Shown here one piece after another: positions 1 to 6,115 of a stretch of 39,264 nucleotides of DNA. Each line of letters opens with the position of its first letter. Within the stretch, counting starts at the first letter, position 1. This DNA comes from Myxococcales bacterium (GTDB taxonomy: Bacteria > Myxococcota_A > UBA9160 > SMWR01). The translations under genes and the position numbers were made by a program. Below the pieces are notes generated by a model. It worked only from the letters and a program-made list of their open reading frames with translations. It was not told the origin of the DNA and did no database searches. The DNA lies in contig JABSQX010000127.1 of assembly GCA_013215615.1 (NCBI GenBank), positions 1 through 39,264 of the forward strand, written 5' to 3'.

Positions 1-345
1 ATCGTCTCGGGTGGCACCGACACGCACCTCTTCATGCTCTCGCTGGTGGACCGGGACACCACGGGCAAGGGAGCCGAAGTCGCTCTGGGCCGCGCGGGCA
101 TCACGGTCAACAAGAACCTGGTGCCCTTCGACCCCCGTAAGCCCGCCGTGACCTCGGGGATTCGCCTGGGCACGCCGGCGGTCACCACCCGCGGCATGCG
201 GAAGCCGGAGATGCTGGAGATCGCCGCGTTGATTTCGCGCGTGGTCGCCCATCCCGGCGACGTGGAGGAACTCGACCGAGTGCGCGGCCGGGTGGAGGCC
301 CTGTGCGAGCGTTTCCCCCTGTACCCGGGGCGCGGGTCCGGCTGA
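1..345 (+). CDS. glyA: Serine hydroxymethyltransferase, C-terminal part (5' truncated by window edge)
   Basis: This is the last 114 codons of a PLP-dependent serine hydroxymethyltransferase, which interconverts serine and glycine while loading one-carbon units onto tetrahydrofolate in the cytosol. The visible part opens with IVSGGTDTHLFM, the family segment after the PLP-lysine region. It continues through NKNLVPFDPRKP and TSGIRLGTPAVTTRG, both strongly conserved GlyA C-terminal motifs, and ends in TGA at 343-345. The frame is open to base 1, so the start and the catalytic lysine lie outside the window. An 18-bp gap separates it from nrdR; the glyA-nrdR-rib order is common in proteobacteria, so it is probably the upstream member of this operon. 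Confidence 0.95.
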   Translation: MVSGGTDTHLFMLSLVDRDTTGKGAEVALGRAGITVNKNLVPFDPRKPAVTSGIRLGTPAVTTRGMRKPEMLEIAALISRVVAHPGDVEELDRVRGRVEALCERFPLYPGRGSG

Positions 346-363
346 GGGGCCGGGCGCAGAGTC

Positions 364-819
364 GTGCGTTGCCCCCATTGCTCCAATTCCAGCAGCCAGG
401 TGATCGATTCGCGCTTGGGCACCGATGGAACGATCCGCCGGCGCCGCAAGTGCAAGGAGTGCGCGAAGCGCTTCACCACGCGCGAGCGCGTCGAGCGCCA
501 GACCCCCCAGGTCGTCAAGCGAGACGAGCGGCGCGAGGACTTCTCGCGTGAGAAGATTCTCACCTCCGTTCAGAAGGCCTGCGAGAAGCGCCCGGTGGGG
601 GCGGAGGGCCTCGAACAGCTGGTGGATCGGGTGGAGCGAAGCGTCCAGGAGCAGGGCACCGGCGAGGTGAGCAGCCGCGTCATCGGGGAATTCGTATTGG
701 CAGAACTCGTCGCCCTCGACACCCTGGCGGCAGCGCGTTTCGCCTCGGTCTTCCAGGGCTTCGAGAACGCCGACGATTACTCGGCCTTCTTCGAGTCCAT
801 CGAGCGCGGCCTTCGGTGA
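364..819 (+). CDS. nrdR: Transcriptional repressor NrdR
   Basis: A 151-residue protein of the NrdR family, the zinc-finger/ATP-cone repressor of ribonucleotide reductase genes that senses ATP/dATP. The N-terminal zinc ribbon shows the pairs MRCPHC and KCKEC (Cys3, Cys6, Cys31, Cys34), followed by the basic RFTTRERVE segment. The ATP-cone occupies about residues 48-138 (VVKRDERREDFSREKI onward). Full length matches the family (about 150 residues). The start is GTG at 364; starting later would lose the first zinc-binding pair. The stop overlaps the ribD start by four bases (GTGA, 816-819), implying translational coupling. No nrd genes lie in this window, so its targets are elsewhere. Confidence 0.96.
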   Translation: MRCPHCSNSSSQVIDSRLGTDGTIRRRRKCKECAKRFTTRERVERQTPQVVKRDERREDFSREKILTSVQKACEKRPVGAEGLEQLVDRVERSVQEQGTGEVSSRVIGEFVLAELVALDTLAAARFASVFQGFENADDYSAFFESIERGLR

Positions 820-1943
820 GCCCCGAGGCTGCCATGCGACTCGCGCTCGCCGAGGCCCGGCGTGCGCGCGGCCGCTGTCATCCGAATCCCCCGGTGGGAG
901 CGGTCGTGTTTCGCGGCGATCGCGTGCTGGGCCGAGGTCGTACGCGGCCGGTGGGCGGCGCTCATGCGGAGGTGGTGGCCCTCGAGAGTGCCCTGCGTCG
1001 GCACGGGGCCCGGGCCCTACGCGGCGCTGGCATGGCGGTGACCTTGGAGCCCTGCGCGCATCGGGGCCGCACGGGCCCCTGTGCGCATCGCCTGGTGGAT
1101 GCGGGCCTGGCACGGGTCTTCGTGGGGCACCGAGATCCGCATCCCGAGGTGTCCGGCCGCGGTCTGCGCGTGCTGCGCCGCGCGGGAATCGCGGTACGGG
1201 TGGGCGTGCTCGAGGCCCGCTGTCGCGAGCAGCACCGCGGTTTCCTGAGTGTGCTCTCAACAGGGCGTCCCTTCGTGCAGCTCAAGCTCGCGGCCAGCCT
1301 GGACGGGCGCATCGCCACCGCTTCCGGGGAGTCGCGCTGGATCACCGGCGAGGCCGCCCGGGCCGCGGTACACCGGCTGCGCGCGCGCAGCGATGCCGTG
1401 CTGATCGGTTCGGGAACCGCGCTGGCGGATGATCCGGCCCTGGAGGCGCGCCGCGGCTCGCGCCTGGTGCACCGGCCGGTACGCATCGTTGCCGACACGC
1501 ATCTGCGCCTCCCGACCCGGGCTGCCCTATTGCGCGCCGAGCCGGACAGCGCCTGGTTGCTGTGCGCACGGGGGGCCCCCCAGGCCCGGCGGCGCGCGCT
1601 GCAGCGCGCCGGGGCCCGCCTGGTGGACGTGCGCCTCGCGAGAGGCCGCCTGGATCTGCGCCGGGCACTCACGGAACTCGCGCGGCTCGGCCTCAGCGAG
1701 CTACTGGTCGAGGGGGGCGGCGAGCTGGCGGCCTCCCTGTGGCGGGAGGAGCTGGTGGACGAGCTGCACTGGTTCCTGGCCCCGAAGCTGATCGGCGCGG
1801 ACGGCGTGCCGGCACTGGGGGGTCTCGGTTTGCGCGCGCTGGCGGATGCGCGCACGCTTGGCGACCTGCGTGTACGGCGCGTGGGCGAGGACCTGCATAT
1901 CTGGGGTCCGGTGCGCAAGGCGCCCGAGGGAGAAACGAGGTGA
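816..1943 (+). CDS. ribD: Bifunctional riboflavin biosynthesis deaminase/reductase RibD
   Basis: A 375-residue two-domain enzyme catalysing two consecutive riboflavin steps: deamination of the pyrimidine product of GTP cyclohydrolase II, then NADPH-dependent reduction of its ribosyl side chain. The N-terminal deaminase shows HPNPPVGAVV, the zinc-binding HAE (GGAHAEVVAL) and EPCAHRGRTGPCAHRL, which supplies the two zinc cysteines. The reductase starts near residue 150 with VQLKLAASLDGRIAT and includes SRWITGEAAR, DAVLIGSGTALADDP and LLVEGGGELAASLW. Length is normal. The start is GTG 816 in a GTGA overlap with nrdR, and the end overlaps ribH in the same way. The usual ribE and ribBA genes between ribD and ribH are missing here. 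Confidence 0.96.
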   Translation: MSPEAAMRLALAEARRARGRCHPNPPVGAVVFRGDRVLGRGRTRPVGGAHAEVVALESALRRHGARALRGAGMAVTLEPCAHRGRTGPCAHRLVDAGLARVFVGHRDPHPEVSGRGLRVLRRAGIAVRVGVLEARCREQHRGFLSVLSTGRPFVQLKLAASLDGRIATASGESRWITGEAARAAVHRLRARSDAVLIGSGTALADDPALEARRGSRLVHRPVRIVADTHLRLPTRAALLRAEPDSAWLLCARGAPQARRRALQRAGARLVDVRLARGRLDLRRALTELARLGLSELLVEGGGELAASLWREELVDELHWFLAPKLIGADGVPALGGLGLRALADARTLGDLRVRRVGEDLHIWGPVRKAPEGETR

Positions 1944-2413
1944 AGAGCTATCCCAGCGAGGGCGATGCCACGGGCCTGCGCTTCGCGCTGGTGGCCTCGC
2001 GCTTCAACCAGCTGGTCAGCACGCGCTTGCTGGAGGCCTGTCACGAGACCCTGCTCGAACGCGGGGCCCGCGAGGAGGACGTCCACGTCGCCTGGGTACC
2101 CGGCGCCTTCGAGATCCCCTTGGCGGCCCGGGTGCTGGCGGAGAGCGGCCGCTATCACGCCATCGCCGCCCTCGGCGTGGTCGTGCGCGGCGGCACTCCG
2201 CATTTCGACTACGTGTGCAACGGTGTCACCGACGGCGTGCGAGAGGTGATGCGAGATACCGGGTTGCCGGTGGCCTTTGGCGTCCTGACCACCGACGACG
2301 TCGACCAGGCGCTGGCGAGGGCCGGCGGCGAGCAAGGCAACAAGGGCCGCGATGCGGCGCTCGCGGCCATCGAGATGGCGCGCTTGCTGCCGCGCCTGGC
2401 GGCTGAGCCGTGA
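1940..2413 (+). CDS. ribH: 6,7-dimethyl-8-ribityllumazine synthase RibH
   Basis: A 157-residue lumazine synthase, which condenses the pyrimidine product downstream of RibD with 3,4-dihydroxy-2-butanone 4-phosphate to give the immediate precursor of riboflavin; family members assemble into pentamers or 60-mer shells. Motifs seen are FALVASRFNQLVSTRLLEAC, WVPGAFEIPLAA, the substrate-binding ALGVVVRGGTPHFDYVCN, and PVAFGVLTTDDVDQALARAG followed by NKGRDAALAA. The start is GTG 1940, sharing four bases with the ribD stop; the end shares four bases with the nusB start. The ribH-nusB pairing is widespread. Downstream riboflavin synthase (RibE) is not in the window. Confidence 0.96.
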   Translation: MKSYPSEGDATGLRFALVASRFNQLVSTRLLEACHETLLERGAREEDVHVAWVPGAFEIPLAARVLAESGRYHAIAALGVVVRGGTPHFDYVCNGVTDGVREVMRDTGLPVAFGVLTTDDVDQALARAGGEQGNKGRDAALAAIEMARLLPRLAAEP

Positions 2414-2883
2414 GCCGGTCCCGTCCGGTGGCCCGACGTCTCTCGCGCCGCGCCGCACTCCAAGTTCTTTACGCCGCGGACCTGGGCGACGCTCTCGGCG
2501 AGGGCGCGATCGACTCCGTGTTCGAGCGCGTGGACGGCCACTTCGAACTTTCTGAAGGCGGTCGGGCCTTCGCGAGGGAGCTGGTCTGCGGCACCGCGTC
2601 GCGTCGCGAGCGCATCGACGCCTTGATCAGTCAGCACGCGCGCAACTGGCGGGTGGAACGCATGGCGGTGGTGGACCGCAATGTGCTGCGGCTCGCCAGC
2701 TACGAGCTTGCCTTCACCGACGCGCCGGACCGCGTGGTGCTCGACGAGGCCATCGAGATCGCCCGGGAGTTCGGGAACGAGCGCTCCGGCGCCTTCGTGA
2801 ACGGGGTGCTGGACGCGATGGCGCGGGGGCTCCAGTCCGGCGAGTCGCGCGAAATTCTCAGCGCGTCGGGGGGCGAGGGGTGA
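2410..2883 (+). CDS. nusB: Transcription antitermination factor NusB
   Basis: A 157-residue all-helical NusB, which with NusE/S10 binds boxA RNA and promotes antitermination, chiefly in rRNA operons. It carries the basic N-terminal RNA-binding segment (ARRLSRRAALQVLYAADLG), an internal ELVCGTASRRERIDALI helix, and the C-terminal signature (ERMAVVDRNVLRLASYEL, then DEAIEIAREFGNERSGAFVNGVLDAM). Length is slightly above E. coli NusB because of a short tail. The start is GTG 2410 within the ribH stop. The stop at 2881-2883 lies inside the start of the next gene (GTGA), so an uncharacterised M17 N-domain protein is translationally tied to it. Confidence 0.95.
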   Translation: MSRSRPVARRLSRRAALQVLYAADLGDALGEGAIDSVFERVDGHFELSEGGRAFARELVCGTASRRERIDALISQHARNWRVERMAVVDRNVLRLASYELAFTDAPDRVVLDEAIEIAREFGNERSGAFVNGVLDAMARGLQSGESREILSASGGEG

Positions 2884-3527
2884 GCGGGCCGCTTCGCATC
2901 GGTCTGTCGGGCGAGCGACTCGAGGCGTTGCGGGTGGACGTGGTGGTCGTGTCGTGCCCCTCGGATGAGCGACCCCTGCGCGCCCTCGCGAGTCGTGCGG
3001 ATTGGCGCTGCTGCGGCGCAATCTCGCAGTTGTTGCGAGACGGCTCCTTCCGGGGGGAGACCGGGGAAGCGGCTTTGCTCGGGGGAGGCGTCGGCCTGGC
3101 GGCTTCGCAGCTCCTGGTGCTGGGACGCGGAGAGGAAGGGGCGCTGGACCCGGAGCGCCTGCAGGCTTGGGGCTTCGAGGCCCTGTCTCGCTGTCTGAAG
3201 CTGTCCGCACGCAGTGTCGCGCTGGCGTTGCTCCCCGCCGCAGAGCAGTCGCTGCGCGACCAGAGCGCCGCGCTGGTGGCCGCGGCCGTACAGGTCTGGA
3301 GGGCGGCGGCGAAGACCCCGGCCGCGGGTCTGGACGTATGGTTGCTCGCATCGGAGTCCGAACGTGTGGCGGCAGTGGCCGCACTCCATGAACTTGCCCC
3401 CCGCCTGCCCGCCGGCGTCGAGCTGCAGGACTCCCGGTCGGCTCCCGCCGAAGGCGTCTTCACTGCGCAGCGGCACTCCCCGCTGCCGGGTCCGGCGCGT
3501 CAAGCGCCTTCCGCGCCGTACCGATAG
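2880..3527 (+). CDS. Stand-alone peptidase M17 N-terminal-domain protein (no catalytic domain)
   Basis: A 215-residue protein resembling the N-terminal domain of leucyl aminopeptidases (PepA, family M17): a VDVVVVSCPSDERPL strand near the start, a central GETGEAALLGG segment, AASQLLVLGRG, then a helix (WGFEALSRCLKLSARSVAL) typical of the Rossmann-like M17_N fold. The last 60 or so residues are Ala/Pro-rich. None of the metal-binding or catalytic motifs of the M17 peptidase domain (such as NTDAEGR) appear here or in any frame downstream before the next gene, so it cannot be an aminopeptidase by itself. The start is GTG in a four-base overlap with nusB. In PepA the N-domain helps hold DNA and builds the hexamer; a regulatory or scaffolding role is only a guess. 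Confidence 0.75.
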   Translation: MSGPLRIGLSGERLEALRVDVVVVSCPSDERPLRALASRADWRCCGAISQLLRDGSFRGETGEAALLGGGVGLAASQLLVLGRGEEGALDPERLQAWGFEALSRCLKLSARSVALALLPAAEQSLRDQSAALVAAAVQVWRAAAKTPAAGLDVWLLASESERVAAVAALHELAPRLPAGVELQDSRSAPAEGVFTAQRHSPLPGPARQAPSAPYR

Positions 3528-3589
3528 GCTCGGGGGGCGTGGGCCCGCTTCGCGGTCGCCCGCTGAGCGTCTGACTTCGGAGGGATGGT

Positions 3590-4138
3590 ATGGGGGCGCT
3601 GGACCCCGCGAAGTCGCAGATGCTGGCGGACTGTCCACGCTGTCGCGCCCGTTACCGGCTGTTCACGGACCGCCTGCCCCGCCAGGGTGCGCGGCTCCGC
3701 TGTGCGATCTGCCACGCCTGCTTCCGCGTGCGTCTGCCCCTGGCGCCCGCGAGCGGCCAGTTGCGCGGCCGAGCGAGCGCCCCCGCGCAGCCGCAGCGCG
3801 ATGCGCGAGATGCTCCGCCCCCCCACCGGTTCGCGGTTCCCGAGAAGCGCCCCGGCATCGAGGCGCCCCGGCTGGCGCAGACCGGCGACGTCGCGGGTGC
3901 CCCGGAAGACGTACAGCGGCTGGCCCGTATCGTGGCTTCGGAGCTCGTGCTGTATCACGTCGAGCGCTTCGACGCGGGCGTCCGGAACGGCGACGTGCTG
4001 GCTGCCATGGCGCCCGAGATCGCGGAGGGACGGCTCCTGCTCGCCCAGAGAATGGGACCCGACGAGGATGCGGGCCCGATGCTCGAGCGGGAGATCCTGC
4101 GCGTGGCTGCCGAGCGCGCCTCCGAGCGTTCCGACTGA
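3590..4138 (+). CDS. MJ0042-type zinc-ribbon domain protein
   Basis: A 182-residue protein with an N-terminal zinc ribbon of the MJ0042 type: CPRCRARYRL at about residues 15-24 and LRCAICHACFRV at about 36-47, giving two CxxC pairs. A Pro/Ala/Arg-rich linker (about 50-105), probably disordered, follows, then a helical C-terminal domain (PEDVQRLARIVASELVLYHVERFDAGVRNG) that I do not recognise by name. Such proteins are common in deltaproteobacteria, often with unrelated C-terminal modules; function is unknown. ATG 3590 is chosen because GGAGGG (3579-3584) sits at correct spacing; ATG 3585 is in another frame. It lies between the nusB group and lptE, with 62- and 87-bp gaps, and may be transcribed on its own. 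Confidence 0.8.
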   Translation: MGALDPAKSQMLADCPRCRARYRLFTDRLPRQGARLRCAICHACFRVRLPLAPASGQLRGRASAPAQPQRDARDAPPPHRFAVPEKRPGIEAPRLAQTGDVAGAPEDVQRLARIVASELVLYHVERFDAGVRNGDVLAAMAPEIAEGRLLLAQRMGPDEDAGPMLEREILRVAAERASERSD

Positions 4139-4225
4139 AAGCGCGGCCCGCGTTCGGCCGGCGCGACGCGTTCGGGGCGAGCCCCCGCCCGGGCGCACAG
4201 CTCCGCCCAGGGGTAAGCTGCCGCG

Positions 4226-4741
4226 GTGGTGCGTTGGGCTCCTCTGCTCATCCCGTTGGCGCTGGTCAGTGGCTGCGGGTACGGCTTCGTCGGTGCCGCC
4301 GACGGCCTCGGCGAAGTGCGCGTGGTGAGCATCGAGACGCCGCGCAACGACTCCTTCCAGACCGGGGCCGAATACGTGGTTGCCGAGGCGCTCCGCGGCG
4401 AATTGTTGCGGCGTGGAGGGGCCACGCTCAGCGAGGATCCGGAACGAGCCGACCTGGTGATCTCCGGGCGTGTGCTGCGCGTGGAGAGCCGGCCGCGGAG
4501 CCTCTCCTCCGTGGCCCTCGCCCTGGAGTTCGAGCTGGCGCTGTCCCTCGAGCTGGAGGCAACGCCTCGCGACGGCCCGCCGCTCTCCTTGCCCTTCCGG
4601 CAGTTCACCGAGAGCGACCTCTACATCGCCAGTGCCGACGTGGAGGCGGAGCGAAAGAATCGCGAAGAGGTCCTGGGCCGCGTCGCACGAGTGGCGGCCA
4701 CGCGCTTCCTCGACGCGCTTTCCCTGGCCCTGCAACAATGA
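4226..4741 (+). CDS. lptE: LPS-assembly lipoprotein LptE
   Basis: A 171-residue outer-membrane lipoprotein that plugs and stabilises the LptD translocon, the last station of LPS export. The short N-terminus MVRWAPLLIPLALVSGCGYGF is a lipoprotein signal with lipobox LVSGC (Cys about residue 17), followed by the family-typical GYGF. The body (VRVVSIETPRNDSFQTGAEYVVAEAL, ADLVISGRVLRVES, then a C-terminal helix with NREEVLGRVARVAATRF) fits the LptE fold and length. The start is GTG 4226; a GTG codon follows directly. The stop overlaps the holA start (ATGA, 4738-4741). The lptE-holA pairing, as in E. coli, strongly supports the call. lptD is not in the window. Confidence 0.88.
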   Translation: MVRWAPLLIPLALVSGCGYGFVGAADGLGEVRVVSIETPRNDSFQTGAEYVVAEALRGELLRRGGATLSEDPERADLVISGRVLRVESRPRSLSSVALALEFELALSLELEATPRDGPPLSLPFRQFTESDLYIASADVEAERKNREEVLGRVARVAATRFLDALSLALQQ

Positions 4742-5709
4742 CCCCCGAGGCCCTGCGCGAGCAACTCGCCGCCGGCCGATTTCAGCCCGCCTATCTGCTG
4801 GCGGGTAGCGAGGCGGTGCTGCGCGAGGAGGCCTTCGAGGCGCTGCGGGAAGCCGTGCTGCAGGGGTCCGGGAGCGACTTCGACCTGGATCGCTTCGATG
4901 CGGCAGGGCTCTCGGCGGCGTCCCTGGCCGACACGCTGCGAATGCTGCCCGTGCTGGCCCCGCGTCGCCTGGTGGTGGTGGACGGTCCGGAACAGAGGCG
5001 TGCCAGCAAGTTCGCCACCGCACTCCCCGATCTGCTCGAGGATCTCCCCGCGGAGACCGACTGCGTGCTGGTGGTTCGCTCCGCGGACCTGGACCGGCGC
5101 ACGCGCTGGGTAAAGGCCTTCCTGAAACGCAAGGCGTTGGTCGAATGCGACCCACCCACCAACGCCCGGGAGGTGGCGGCCTTCGCGCGTGCCGAGGCGC
5201 TCCGGCAAGGGGTCGAGTTGGAGCGTGGCGCCGCCGAGGCGCTGGTCGAACGCATCGGCCCACAGCTGATGCTGATGCGTCAGGAGATCGCGAAGCTGGC
5301 GCTGATGGCCGGGGAGGGGAACCCGCTGAGCCGTGCGCTGGTGGGGACCGGGACGCCGCACGTCTCCGAGGATCCGATCTGGGACCTCAGCGACGCCATC
5401 GCGGAGGGGCGCAGTGCCGATGCGCTGGAGTTGCTGGCTCGTCTGCTGGGCCGTGGCGTGGCGCCCCCACCGCTGCTGGGTGCGCTAGCCGCCCACTTTC
5501 GCCGCCTGCTGGTCTGTGCGCACGGAGGGGAGGTCTCCGGGCGCTCCTTCGTGCGCAAGAAGATCGAGACGCAGGCGCGGCGCTACGGACCGCGTCGCTT
5601 GGACAGCGCCCTCGATGCCATCCACGAGACAGACCTGGCGATCAAGGGGGCGGGCGCCCTAGGACCCGAACTCGCCCTGGAGAGATTGGTGGTGGCGCTC
5701 ACCCGCTGA
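4738..5709 (+). CDS. holA: DNA polymerase III delta subunit HolA
   Basis: A 323-residue clamp-loader delta subunit, which opens the beta sliding clamp as part of the DNA polymerase III holoenzyme. Seen are PAYLLAGSEAVLREEAFEAL at the N-terminus, RRLVVVDGPE, the central DCVLVVRSADLDRRTRW strand, EVAAFARAEALRQGVEL with LVERIGPQLMLMRQEIAKL, and the C-terminal collar helices with LLGALAAHFRRLL. Length fits the family (about 340). The frame stays open far upstream, but ATG 4738, overlapping the lptE stop, gives the family N-terminus, so the upstream part is a shadow. The gene converges with rpsT, whose stop lies 27 bases away. Confidence 0.93.
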   Translation: MTPEALREQLAAGRFQPAYLLAGSEAVLREEAFEALREAVLQGSGSDFDLDRFDAAGLSAASLADTLRMLPVLAPRRLVVVDGPEQRRASKFATALPDLLEDLPAETDCVLVVRSADLDRRTRWVKAFLKRKALVECDPPTNAREVAAFARAEALRQGVELERGAAEALVERIGPQLMLMRQEIAKLALMAGEGNPLSRALVGTGTPHVSEDPIWDLSDAIAEGRSADALELLARLLGRGVAPPPLLGALAAHFRRLLVCAHGGEVSGRSFVRKKIETQARRYGPRRLDSALDAIHETDLAIKGAGALGPELALERLVVALTR

Positions 5710-5721
5710 GCGGACGCCGCG

Positions 5722-5735
5722 CCAGCGCGTGCTGG
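5722..5735. terminator. Small inverted repeat between convergent holA and rpsT
   Basis: CCAGC (5722-5726), a four-base loop and GCTGG (5731-5735) form a perfect 5-bp hairpin in the 27-bp gap between the two converging genes. There is no T-run on either side, so it is at best a weak bidirectional terminator and may be chance in GC-rich DNA. Confidence 0.25.
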
Positions 5736-5736
5736 G

Positions 5737-6006
5737 CTAGGAGCCGGGCAGCTGGTGGATCGCGCGGGCGAGGCGGGAGATGATGCGGCTGGCCCGTGCC
5801 CGGGGAAGTACGCCCTTGCTGGTGGCCTTGCGGATGACGCGCTCGGCGCTGCTCAACGCACTCCGGGCGACTTCGGGCTCACCGGACTGGATTGCACCTC
5901 GCGTGTTCTTCACCGCATTGCGCAGCCCGCTACGGATGCTCCGGTTGCGCGCTCGCCGGCGGAGATCCTGGCGTGCACGCTTCTTCGCCGATTTGTGTTG
6001 AGCCAA
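5737..6006 (-). CDS. rpsT: 30S ribosomal protein S20 (UUG start)
   Basis: An 89-residue S20, a helical bundle that binds 16S rRNA early in 30S assembly. The sequence begins MAQHKSAKKRARQDLRRR, the classic S20 N-terminus, followed by NRSIRSGLRNAVKN and the C-terminal KGVLPRARASRIISRLARAI. The start codon is TTG (6006-6004) with a GGGGAG ribosome-binding site six or seven bases upstream on the minus strand; no ATG or GTG would give the conserved MAxHKSAKKR start. E. coli rpsT also starts with UUG, and there that codon matters for autoregulation, so the same feature here may be functional. The gene stands alone on the minus strand, diverging from the TPR gene. Confidence 0.97.
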   Translation of the reverse strand: MAQHKSAKKRARQDLRRRARNRSIRSGLRNAVKNTRGAIQSGEPEVARSALSSAERVIRKATSKGVLPRARASRIISRLARAIHQLPGS

Positions 6007-6037
6007 AAGATACTCCCCGGGTGCGCAACGGCGTCGC

Positions 6038-6067
6038 AGGATAGTCGCAGCCCGACCGCGATGCCAG
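6038..6067 (-). promoter_or_regulatory. Possible sigma-70-type promoter of rpsT
   Basis: On the minus strand CTGGCA (6067-6062, -35-like, 4 of 6 consensus bases) is separated by 18 bases from TATCCT (6043-6038, -10-like, 4 of 6). Transcription would start near 6031, leaving a leader of about 25 bases before the TTG codon. The position is right but the match is moderate. Confidence 0.4.
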
Positions 6068-6069
6068 CG

Positions 6070-6090
6070 GCCCGCTAGGATTCAGCGGGC
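6070..6090. other. 7-bp perfect hairpin in the rpsT / TPR-gene divergent gap
   Basis: GCCCGCT (6070-6076) and AGCGGGC (6084-6090) are exact reverse complements around a seven-base loop. The hairpin lies 25 bases before the GTG of the TPR gene and upstream of the proposed rpsT promoter. There is no T-run, so I do not call it a terminator; it could be a protein-binding site or leader structure for the TPR gene. Confidence 0.3.
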
Positions 6091-6115
6091 TCCCGGGGGC
6101 GCCGATAAGGAATCC

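Noticed and set aside
962-2458. Long minus-strand open frame (498 codons) across ribD and ribH
   Set aside because: It is the antisense shadow of two clearly conserved genes; the translation is low-complexity Arg/Ala/Pro/Ser with no family motif, as expected when GC-rich codons suppress stops.
2880-3589. Possibility that the M17 N-domain gene is a frameshifted leucyl aminopeptidase
   Set aside because: No peptidase-domain motif appears in any frame downstream; the next sequence is the MJ0042 gene.
3214-4737. Plus-strand open frame continuous with holA, suggesting an 831-residue fusion
   Set aside because: The part before 4738 overlaps the M17N, MJ0042 and lptE genes in another frame and is Arg/Pro/Ala-rich without motifs; HolA begins at ATG 4738.
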